Shown here: positions 1 through 6,067 of the stretch, piece by piece | Layout: each line of letters starts with the position of its first letter | Numbering within the stretch: position 1 is the stretch's first letter | NCBI GenBank assembly: GCA_900759225.1 | Contig: CAAEUM010000290.1 | Coordinates: forward strand, 1-8,331 | Length of the DNA: 8,331 nucleotides | Reading direction: 5' to 3' | DNA from: Lachnospiraceae bacterium | GTDB taxonomy: Bacteria > Bacillota > Clostridia > Lachnospirales > Lachnospiraceae | Translations under genes and position numbers: made by a program | Notes under the pieces: generated by a model | What the model was told of the DNA's origin: nothing | Database searches by the model: none | The model's input: the letters and a program-made list of their open reading frames with translations, nothing else

Positions 1-1
1 T

Positions 2-646
2 CGCCTGCTGCGCAATGGAATTGCGGCTGCAAAGGCATACGAGACAGAGGATTTTCTGGTGACGGCCCGTATCGGTATTTTTGATGGTTTTGCATATCCT
101 TATGGATTTGGCGTAAAAGAGGGAGAAGGGGCAGAGGTTAATACAGAGGAACCAATCCGCCTGATCCGCAGCCTTTACGAAGATTATGGTATTCCTATGG
201 TAAATCTTACAATGGGAAATCCATATGTGAGCACACATGTAACAAGACCTTATGACCATGGAAAATATGTCCCAGACGAGCATCCGCTGGTTGGCGTGGC
301 AAGAATTATCAATGGCATTGGCGCTGTAAAGAAGGCCGTTCCGCAGATGGTGATTTCTGCTTCAGGTCCGTCGTATCTGCGGCAGTATTCCGATCTGTTT
401 GCAGCCGGAGCGATTGAGGAGGGCCTGTGTGATGAAATGCTGTTTGGCCGTATGTCATTTGCAAATCCGGGCTTTGCAAACCAGATTATAAAGGATGGCC
501 GTATGGATGCAAAGAAAACCTGTGTTGCCTGTGGAAAATGTGGTGATCTGATCCGTGCGGGTAAACCAACTGGCTGCGTAGTGCGTGACACTGAAACATA
601 TTTAGGCTATTATAAGGAATACATGGCAGAAAATCAGATAAAATAA
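2..646 (+). CDS. Old yellow enzyme (NADH:flavin oxidoreductase) family protein, C-terminal part, 5' truncated
   Basis: The reading frame is open from the window edge, so the true start lies upstream; 214 residues are visible. It resembles the FMN-binding TIM barrel of the old yellow enzyme family, in the branch with a 4Fe-4S cluster (2,4-dienoyl-CoA reductase, bile-acid BaiCD/BaiH). The late-barrel strand ISASGPSYLRQ and the following segment DEMLFGRMSFANPGFANQ match the FMN-phosphate-binding region. A cysteine set C174-x2-C177-x2-C180-x11-C192 (fragment numbering) ends in GCVVRD, fitting the cluster-binding motif. The protein stops about 20 residues later, so it lacks the C-terminal FAD/NAD(P)H domain found in full-length dienoyl-CoA reductases and must take electrons another way. 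Family members reduce activated C=C bonds; the substrate here is unknown. A promoter region separates it from the next gene, so it probably ends an upstream transcription unit. Confidence 0.88.
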   Translation, partial: RLLRNGIAAAKAYETEDFLVTARIGIFDGFAYPYGFGVKEGEGAEVNTEEPIRLIRSLYEDYGIPMVNLTMGNPYVSTHVTRPYDHGKYVPDEHPLVGVARIINGIGAVKKAVPQMVISASGPSYLRQYSDLFAAGAIEEGLCDEMLFGRMSFANPGFANQIIKDGRMDAKKTCVACGKCGDLIRAGKPTGCVVRDTETYLGYYKEYMAENQIK

Positions 647-650
647 GGGC

Positions 651-693
651 TGGCAGAAATTGACACTGCAAAAAAATACTGTCAATTTACAAA
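651..693 (+). promoter_or_regulatory. Shared operator-like element, copy 1: gapped inverted repeat
   Basis: A perfect 9-bp inverted repeat, AAATTGACA (657-665) and TGTCAATTT (680-688), flanks a 14-bp spacer with a seven-A run (670-676). Arm centres are 23 bp apart, about two helical turns. The 43-bp block recurs at 3887-3929 with 38/43 identity and identical spacing. The right arm overlaps the -35 box of the promoter before the 777 gene. These points are seen directly; that it binds a regulator, perhaps the one encoded at 8010, is inference. The stem is AT-rich with no T-tail, so it is not a terminator for the upstream gene. Confidence 0.75.
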
Positions 694-714
694 TACTTTG
701 TGAAATGTTAGTTT
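686..714 (+). promoter_or_regulatory. Candidate sigma-A promoter for the oxidoreductase/binding-protein operon
   Basis: TTTACA (686-691) lies 17 bp before TAGTTT (709-714), which is preceded by TG at 706-707, giving an extended -10. The -10 hexamer alone is weak (3/6). The case rests on conservation with the promoter at 3922-3950: both boxes and the TG agree at the same spacing, while the DNA between them has diverged. Transcription would start near 721, leaving a leader of about 55 nt. A weak -10 with an operator over the -35 suits an activator-dependent promoter. Confidence 0.6.
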
Positions 715-764
715 AATTACAGACCTGATGCATCAGAAAATCAGTAAAAATAGATAATATATGT

Positions 765-770
765 AGGATG
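765..770 (+). promoter_or_regulatory. Ribosome binding site that sets the start at 777
   Basis: AGGATG at 765-770 places AGGA eight bases before the ATG at 777. The in-frame ATG at 768 overlaps this Shine-Dalgarno sequence and has no separate one, so 777 is preferred. The resulting N-terminus, MKNVKVLLVAIGGYG, also runs directly into the dinucleotide-binding fold, as usual for the family. Confidence 0.65.
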
Positions 771-776
771 AGAACA

Positions 777-1943
777 ATGAAAAATGTAAAAGTTTTATTA
801 GTAGCCATTGGTGGCTACGGGGCCGCCTACATGACGGAGCTGACAGAAAAAGATGTACCTGGCGTTTGCGTGGAAGGTATCTGCGAGGTGATGCCGGGAA
901 TTGAGGAGCGATTTCCTGTCATTAAAGAACGTCCGATTCCATTGTATCACAGCCTGGAAGAGTTTTATCAGGAGCATGAGGCAGATCTGGCAGTTATTGC
1001 CACACCGATGCATCTGCATTATAAGCAGACAAAGTATTGTCTGGAACATGGCTCAAATGTCTTGCTGGAGAAGCCAGTATGTACAAATCTGGAAGATGCC
1101 AGAGCCTTAGAACAGCTGGAAGAGCAGACAGGTCATTTTGTAACGATCGGGTATCAGCTGGATTACCGTCGGGATGTCCTGGAATTAAAGAAGGATATTT
1201 TGGATGGGGTATATGGGAAGCCAGTTGTGCTAAAGGCAATGCAGACATTGCGCAGAGGTAAGGCTTATTATCACAGAAATAACTGGGCCGGGAAGATCAT
1301 GGTGGGGGGATGCGCTGTCAATGACAGTCCGTTTAATAATGCCTGCGCCCATCAGTTTCAGGCAATGACCTTCCTTTTAGGAGAAGAAATTGGCAGAGCA
1401 GCAGAAATTGACACAGTAGGCGGAGAGCTTTACCGCGCCAATTCAAATGTTGAGAATTATGATACGGCAGCAATCCATGCCATAACAAAATCAGGTGTTC
1501 CAATCTATTATTATACAACCCATGATGTAAAGGAAAAAAAGATTGGTCCAATTTGTGAATACCGTTTTGAAAAGGGTACGGTTTATTTCGGAAAAGATTT
1601 TGGAGAAGGCCCGGTAAATGAGTATATAGCTGTAATGAACGATGGAAGCATTCACTCTTATGGGGATGTTCCCAAGGGAAGGCAGCTTCAGAAGTTGTAT
1701 GATTCCATTGAATGTACCAGAAATGGAGGACAGCCAATCTGTACCATACAGTGTGCGATCCCTCATTTGGAAGCAGTTTTGAAGCTTGCAAAGCTTCCAA
1801 TCCGTCAGATCAGGGAGGAAAAACTGGAGTATGTTCAGGAAGCTGGAGATACATTTTGCCAAATTCTTAACCTGAAGCAGATATTTACGAAATGTTATGA
1901 AAATCAACAGATGCCGGCAGAAGCCGGAGCTGATTGGGATTAA
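777..1943 (+). CDS. Gfo/Idh/MocA family oxidoreductase (first of two)
   Basis: 388 residues, a normal length for the family, with no signal peptide, so cytoplasmic. The N-terminal Rossmann domain begins with a G13-x-G15-x-x-A17 dinucleotide-binding motif. The LLEKPV segment holds the conserved E98-K99-P100, with K99 as the expected catalytic lysine. In the second domain, NDSPFNNACAHQ (N182 to Q193) provides the downstream residues, H192 probably being the active-site histidine; this resembles a subfamily with a DSP-x-x-NA-x-AH signature. Such enzymes oxidise or reduce a sugar hydroxyl or ketone with NAD(P). It leads an operon with the binding lipoprotein (20-nt gap) behind the shared operator and promoter. 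It differs clearly from the second Gfo/Idh protein at 6833, so the two probably act on different intermediates. Family assignment is firm; the substrate is unknown. Confidence 0.9.
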   Translation: MKNVKVLLVAIGGYGAAYMTELTEKDVPGVCVEGICEVMPGIEERFPVIKERPIPLYHSLEEFYQEHEADLAVIATPMHLHYKQTKYCLEHGSNVLLEKPVCTNLEDARALEQLEEQTGHFVTIGYQLDYRRDVLELKKDILDGVYGKPVVLKAMQTLRRGKAYYHRNNWAGKIMVGGCAVNDSPFNNACAHQFQAMTFLLGEEIGRAAEIDTVGGELYRANSNVENYDTAAIHAITKSGVPIYYYTTHDVKEKKIGPICEYRFEKGTVYFGKDFGEGPVNEYIAVMNDGSIHSYGDVPKGRQLQKLYDSIECTRNGGQPICTIQCAIPHLEAVLKLAKLPIRQIREEKLEYVQEAGDTFCQILNLKQIFTKCYENQQMPAEAGADWD

Positions 1944-1946
1944 AGA

Positions 1947-1956
1947 AAAGGAGAGG
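1947..1956 (+). promoter_or_regulatory. Ribosome binding site that sets the start at 1964
   Basis: The purine run AAAGGAGAGG ends seven bases before the ATG at 1964. An in-frame ATG at 1934 lies inside the end of the upstream gene with no good Shine-Dalgarno and would put a charged extension before the lipoprotein signal peptide. The start at 1964 gives a standard signal sequence. Confidence 0.85.
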
Positions 1957-1963
1957 TAAGATT

Positions 1964-3622
1964 ATGAGAAAGACAGCAAAAAGAGCAACAGCGCTGACAC
2001 TGTCCGTACTGATGGCAGCTGGTTCGTTGGCAGGTTGCGGTTCCAAGGAGGAGACCAAGGAGACAGCAGCAGAAAGCGCAAAAACAGAAGCAACAACAGG
2101 GGGAGAGACAACAGGGGACACTGCAACAGATCCGGATAAGCCATATGCAGGAACAAAATTGACCTGGTATTCAAGGCTGAATGCCAATGTTTCTACTACG
2201 TATCCAAATCTGGGCGATACACCCTGGGCTCAGTATGTAATGGAGCAGACTGGAATTGAAATTGAATTTATCCATCCTACAGTAGGTTCTGAGGACGAGG
2301 AGTTCTCTATCCTGATCGCCAGCGGCGAATATCCTGACATTATTGAGCACAAGTGGACTACTTATCCGGGAGGCCCGCAGGCAGCAATCAATGACGGTGT
2401 GATCATTGATCTGGACGATGTAATGGTAAATAATGCGCCTAATTTTTCTAAGCTGATGGCAGACCATCCGGATGTAGATAAGAGGGTAAAGACCGCAGAT
2501 GGTTCTTACTACTGCTTCCCATTTCTGCGCGGTCTGGAATCACCTAATATTACACAGTTTAGTGCAGGTATGATCTTACGTAAGGATGTACTGGACGAGC
2601 TGGGACTTGAAATGCCGGAAACCATTGATGAGTGGGAAACGGTTTTGCGTGCATTTAAGGAGGCAGGATTTGAGACACCATTCGTAACAAGAAATGAGTG
2701 GATGAAGGATGTATGGTCACCAGGTTTTGACAACTGGGGTAATTTCTACGTAGAAGATGGCACTGTAAAGCATGGTCTGATTGAGGCAAGCAGAAAGGAT
2801 TTTATTTCCAAGATGCATGACTGGTATGAGGAAGGCCTGATTGACCGCGACTGGCTGGTAGCAGATAAGGCTGCAAACCAGACTTACTTCACAACTGGAA
2901 AGAGCGCAGCTGTTTATGCTCCATTTGGACAGGGACTTGGACAGTATACACAGGTTATGAATGAGGCAGATCCTGAGATTACCCAGGAAGATATCCGCGC
3001 AACTGTTCCAGTTACCTCTACCAAGGGACAGAATGCTAAGTTTTCCAAGATGAATGATATTTACGATCAGTCCGGTGTATCTGCAGCAATCTCCACTCAG
3101 TGTGAGAATGTAGAAGCAGCTGCATGGCTGTTAGACTGGATGTTCAGTGAGGAAGGAAACTTATGCTGTAACTTCGGTATTGAAGGTGTAACTTATGAGA
3201 TGAAGGATGGCAAGCCTGTTTATACAGATATGATTATGAATAACCCAGATGGATTATCTGTTGCAAATGCATTAGCAGCATATACAAGAGCTTCAACTTC
3301 CGGTGTATGTGTACAGGATGAAGATTATATTGAGCAGTATTATGAGCAGGATAACCAGAAGGAAGCTCTGGAACTTTCTATGAAGACAGATATGGGTGAA
3401 CATTTCTTCCCTCCAACAAGTGTAGCTGAGGAAGACAGCGAGCAGTTCGCAGATATTATGAACAATGTAAAGACACTGGCAGATGAGATGGAAGCACAGT
3501 TTATTGCAGGTACTGTTCCAATGGATGAGTGGGATGCATATCAGCAGCAGTTAAAGGAATTCGGAATTGAGGATGCCATTGCTATGATGCAGACAGCATA
3601 TGATAACTATATGGCAAATTAA
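1964..3622 (+). CDS. Extracellular sugar-binding lipoprotein of a carbohydrate ABC transporter (LipO/YtcQ-like)
   Basis: 552 residues. The N-terminus is a lipoprotein signal peptide: a basic start (MRKTAKR), a hydrophobic core, and the lipobox LAGC with lipidation expected at C25. An acidic, Thr/Glu/Ala-rich linker (about 26-63) follows, then a family 1 solute-binding fold from about KLTWYSRLN (65 onward). Length, the early LIASGEYPDI segment and the C-terminal pattern WDAYQQQLKEFGIEDAIAMM resemble the long LipO/YtcQ-type proteins that serve CUT1 importers for complex oligosaccharides. It would sit on the outer face of the membrane and capture the substrate. It follows the oxidoreductase by 20 nt under the same promoter and is followed by a terminator. 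No permease genes are adjacent, which is odd, because LplB/YtcP-type permeases usually lie next to such a gene. Function is clear at family level; the ligand is unknown, with an oligosaccharide inferred from the neighbouring lyase. Confidence 0.93.
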   Translation: MRKTAKRATALTLSVLMAAGSLAGCGSKEETKETAAESAKTEATTGGETTGDTATDPDKPYAGTKLTWYSRLNANVSTTYPNLGDTPWAQYVMEQTGIEIEFIHPTVGSEDEEFSILIASGEYPDIIEHKWTTYPGGPQAAINDGVIIDLDDVMVNNAPNFSKLMADHPDVDKRVKTADGSYYCFPFLRGLESPNITQFSAGMILRKDVLDELGLEMPETIDEWETVLRAFKEAGFETPFVTRNEWMKDVWSPGFDNWGNFYVEDGTVKHGLIEASRKDFISKMHDWYEEGLIDRDWLVADKAANQTYFTTGKSAAVYAPFGQGLGQYTQVMNEADPEITQEDIRATVPVTSTKGQNAKFSKMNDIYDQSGVSAAISTQCENVEAAAWLLDWMFSEEGNLCCNFGIEGVTYEMKDGKPVYTDMIMNNPDGLSVANALAAYTRASTSGVCVQDEDYIEQYYEQDNQKEALELSMKTDMGEHFFPPTSVAEEDSEQFADIMNNVKTLADEMEAQFIAGTVPMDEWDAYQQQLKEFGIEDAIAMMQTAYDNYMAN

Positions 3623-3662
3623 AAACTGGATGACAAAAATGAATTGAACATATGTGAATGAG

Positions 3663-3713
3663 ATGCCGCACCTGGGCAAGGAAAAATATAATCCCGTCAG
3701 GTGCGGCATTTTT
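3663..3713 (+). terminator. Rho-independent terminator after the binding-protein gene
   Basis: ATGCCGCACCTG (3663-3674) pairs perfectly with CAGGTGCGGCAT (3698-3709), a GC-rich 12-bp stem followed by TTTTT (3709-3713). The loop is long (23 nt), but a few G/C pairs (around 3674-3676 with 3693-3695) could close it further. It lies 40 nt past the stop codon and would end the 777-3622 operon, so the 4034 gene needs its own promoter, which is found at 3922-3950. Confidence 0.9.
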
Positions 3714-3886
3714 GCGCTGCCTGATAAAGGCTGGAAGGGGATATGACGGGAGGATAAGTTGACAGCTTCATCCTCAAACCCAGAGGATCTGCCAGATAAA
3801 TTTTGTCAGTAGGAAAATGAAATAAAAATGGATAAAAACTGCTGTAAAACCTTGCAGAAACAAGGGATTTTCAGGGTTTGCACATG
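3714..3886. other. Intergenic stretch with no supported gene
   Basis: This stretch lies between the terminator and the second operator copy. I see no convincing gene or promoter. It contains two hairpins that could compete (3751-3774 and 3770-3788) and two tiny reading frames: a TTG-started 17-residue frame at 3759-3812 behind GGGAGG, and an ATG-started, cysteine-rich 26-residue frame at 3828-3908. None has enough support to be called a gene. Confidence 0.6.
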
Positions 3887-3929
3887 TGGCAGAAATTGTC
3901 ACCTGTAAAAAATACTGTCAATTTACAAA
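3887..3929 (+). promoter_or_regulatory. Shared operator-like element, copy 2: gapped inverted repeat
   Basis: Second copy of the 651-693 block. Arms AAATTGTCA (3893-3901) and TGTCAATTT (3916-3924) form an inverted repeat with one mismatched pair, again across 14 bp with a six-A run (3907-3912). Flanks TGGCAG before and ACAAA after match copy 1 exactly. The change in the left arm means TTGACA is not preserved there, so the left arm is more likely a protein-binding half-site than a -35 box. It lies just before the lyase operon promoter. Confidence 0.75.
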
Positions 3930-3950
3930 GCAACTACGGGATGCTAATGT
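3922..3950 (+). promoter_or_regulatory. Candidate sigma-A promoter for the lyase operon
   Basis: TTTACA (3922-3927), a 17-bp spacer, then TAATGT (3945-3950) with TG at 3942-3943 form an extended -10 promoter in the same register to the operator as the 686-714 promoter. The spacer is largely unrelated between the two while the boxes are kept, which argues for function. Transcription would start near 3957, giving a leader of roughly 77 nt before the start at 4034. Confidence 0.6.
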
Positions 3951-4019
3951 AAAAATAAACAGAAAAAAATGTCATCCTGCCCGGGGACTTGTGAAAAAAT
4001 GGAGCGGGAATGAATGGGG

Positions 4020-4025
4020 AAGGAG
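4020..4025 (+). promoter_or_regulatory. Ribosome binding site that sets the lyase start at 4034
   Basis: AAGGAG at 4020-4025 lies eight bases before the ATG at 4034, close to ideal. An in-frame ATG at 4010 lies upstream of this site and has only GAGCGGG before it, so the eight extra residues it would add (MNGEGDLY) are probably untranslated. Confidence 0.8.
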
Positions 4026-4033
4026 ATTTATAC

Positions 4034-6067
4034 ATGGAACGTATGAAAGAGTTGTTGGATCGGTTGGATTACACTGTTTTCGGATTAGAGAAAGCAGGGA
4101 AGCTGTATGAGGCGGGAGATTTTGACGGATGCATGGAAGCAGTAGCAGAGCATTTCAGAACCCGTACAACACCAACCTATCTGTTTGATGCTGGGGAAAT
4201 GACTGGATTGAAGGATGACCAGATCCTGGCAGAGGCAGAAGAAGTAATAAATCACAAAATTTACGGATGGCAGTTCCCGGGGGAAATTCAGTGGAGCTTC
4301 AATCCTACGGCAGATACCTCCAGAGATAATGAATGGAGCTGGTCTCTGTTCCGTCATATTTACTGGCAGCCGCTGGCAAGAGCTTATGCGCTGACAGGGG
4401 ACGAGAGATATACAAAAGAATTCCTTCATCAGATGAAAGAATTTGGAAAATACTGGCCTGCAAAACCGTTTATGGAAGATGAGACCTTTGAAACGAAATT
4501 CAAATTTCCGGGCCATGCATGGCGTACCATTGAAACTGCAATGAGGGTATACACCTCCTGGCTGCCCTGTATGGAGGCGTTCCGGAGATCATCGGCATGG
4601 AATTCAGAAGATTGGGCATGGTTTTTAGTTCAGCTGTGTGATCATGCAGATTTTCTCATGAACCATTACAGCAATCATAACCGTTCCAGTAACTGGCTTA
4701 CCATGGAATCTGGTGCGCTTCTGGAATGCGGAATTATGTTCCCGGAGATCAAGTCAGACTGGAAGTCTATGGGGTACCGCAGAGTAATGCATGAGTTAAA
4801 GTATTCCTTTGACAATGACGGAATCCATATGGAGCGCACACCAATCTACCATATGGTAGCAGCAGGCGTTTATTTACAGTGCGTAAAGCTTTGCAAGTTA
4901 AATAATATTCCCGTTGCCCCTTATGCAGTCCCTACTCTGGAAAAAGCGGCAAGATTTTTGCTGAGCCTGGTAAAACCGGATTTCTCCACTCCTATGATCG
5001 GAGATGCGGACAGAGATGATTTACTGGAAAGACGCTGTGATACCTCTCTTTATGAAGGAATGAACCTTACCTTTGACCCTAAGGACTTAAATGAAATGCG
5101 TGCATACTTCCGTACCATGTACGAGTTGACTGGCGAGGAGGATTTTCTGTGGCTGGCAACCGGACGTAAGGAAGGAAAGGCTCCTGCGCAGAGAAATTAT
5201 AAATATACAGATGCCGGTATCTATGTAATGCGTACGGGCTGGGAAGAAAGTGACAGCTATTTCCATGTACATGGAATTCAGCTGGAGCGCGGTGAGAAAA
5301 GTACCCATTCTCACAATGATACAGGCCATGTTGATTTACATATTAAGGGTGAAGATATTCTTACAGATAGCGGACGCTATATCTACAACAGCTCCTGCTG
5401 GAAGGACAGACGTCATTACTTCCTGTCAGCGAAGGCTCACAATACGCTGTATGTAGATGACCATGAGATGGGAACTGTACCGGGAGTAACCCGGGTACGT
5501 GGTGTCCGTACCTACTGCCATGCATTTGAAGAAAATGAAAATTATCAAATGATTGATATCTCCCACAATGGATATGTATACAGGGAAGATCCGATTTATC
5601 ACCGCAGAAGAGTGCTTCATCTGGCACAGGATGTATATGTAATTGATGACCAGGTTACAGGCCTGGGATTATCGGAGCATGATCTGAGACTGTATTTTAA
5701 CTTTGCATTTGGTCATCTAACAGATAAGGGCGGTGGAAACTTCAGTTATGAATCACAGAAGGGCCGTCAGTATGATTTCATCAGTGAAGCAACTTCACCG
5801 GTAGAATATGAAATTCTGGAAGGCAGCGAAGAGCCGATTGGAGGCTGGATTTCCTATGGATATGCATGGAAGAAGCCAATCCCACAGCTGGCGGTAAAGG
5901 CAAAGGGCCCGGTTCCAATCCGTTTCCTGACTGTAATTAAACCAGAGAGCGTTCAGGTAGTAACAAAAACAGAGCTTGGAACAATTACTGTAAAGCTTGA
6001 GAATGGAATGGAGCTTCTTTTAGAGGAAGATAAGGTTATTGTAAAGGAAGGCGGGAAGAAGGCATGA
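4034..6067 (+). CDS. Heparinase II/III-fold polysaccharide/oligosaccharide lyase, cytoplasmic
   Basis: 677 residues. The N-terminal part (about 1-370) fits the helical (alpha/alpha) toroid of this fold; the rest, from about YKYTDAGIYVMR (near 388), fits the heparinase II/III beta-sandwich. Likely active-site positions, by resemblance to PL12/15/17/21-type enzymes, are N220 in NWLTMESGAL, Y272-H273 in ERTPIYHM, and H425/H427 in THSHNDTGHVDL, followed by LTDSGRYIYN and the AHNTLYVDD segment. These enzymes cleave uronate-containing glycans by beta-elimination, giving a 4,5-unsaturated uronic acid. No signal peptide, lipobox or membrane segment is present, so it should act inside the cell on imported oligosaccharides. 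It opens the second operon, and its stop overlaps the next start (ATGA). Which lyase family and substrate apply cannot be told by eye; heparinoid, chondroitin/hyaluronan, alginate and other uronates remain possible. Confidence 0.87.
   Translation: MERMKELLDRLDYTVFGLEKAGKLYEAGDFDGCMEAVAEHFRTRTTPTYLFDAGEMTGLKDDQILAEAEEVINHKIYGWQFPGEIQWSFNPTADTSRDNEWSWSLFRHIYWQPLARAYALTGDERYTKEFLHQMKEFGKYWPAKPFMEDETFETKFKFPGHAWRTIETAMRVYTSWLPCMEAFRRSSAWNSEDWAWFLVQLCDHADFLMNHYSNHNRSSNWLTMESGALLECGIMFPEIKSDWKSMGYRRVMHELKYSFDNDGIHMERTPIYHMVAAGVYLQCVKLCKLNNIPVAPYAVPTLEKAARFLLSLVKPDFSTPMIGDADRDDLLERRCDTSLYEGMNLTFDPKDLNEMRAYFRTMYELTGEEDFLWLATGRKEGKAPAQRNYKYTDAGIYVMRTGWEESDSYFHVHGIQLERGEKSTHSHNDTGHVDLHIKGEDILTDSGRYIYNSSCWKDRRHYFLSAKAHNTLYVDDHEMGTVPGVTRVRGVRTYCHAFEENENYQMIDISHNGYVYREDPIYHRRRVLHLAQDVYVIDDQVTGLGLSEHDLRLYFNFAFGHLTDKGGGNFSYESQKGRQYDFISEATSPVEYEILEGSEEPIGGWISYGYAWKKPIPQLAVKAKGPVPIRFLTVIKPESVQVVTKTELGTITVKLENGMELLLEEDKVIVKEGGKKA

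Noticed and set aside
660..688. TTGACA in the left operator arm as a -35 box
   Set aside because: No -10 lies at suitable spacing (CAATTT at 17 bp), and the second operator copy has TTGTCA instead, so the box is not conserved as a promoter element.
1333..1907. Long minus-strand frames opposite the first oxidoreductase, with similar ones opposite other genes
   Set aside because: They lie wholly antisense to genes with clear family motifs, lack ribosome binding sites that stand out, and encode low-complexity or random-looking proteins.
3759..3812. TTG-started 17-residue frame with GGGAGG five bases upstream
   Set aside because: The ribosome binding site is good, but the start codon is rare, the peptide shows nothing recognisable, and no promoter lies between it and the preceding terminator.
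3969..4013. 14-codon frame in the lyase leader whose TGA overlaps the ATG at 4010
   Set aside because: Only A-rich sequence precedes its ATG, with no Shine-Dalgarno, and the lyase most likely starts at 4034, so the coupling arrangement is probably chance.
4010..4033. Upstream start for the lyase adding eight residues
   Set aside because: The strong AAGGAG at 4020-4025 is correctly placed for the ATG at 4034, and the earlier ATG lacks a comparable site.
3886..4110. GTG-started 74-residue frame across the second promoter and the lyase start
   Set aside because: It has no ribosome binding site, runs through the operator and promoter, and overlaps the well-supported lyase gene in another frame; its translation looks random.
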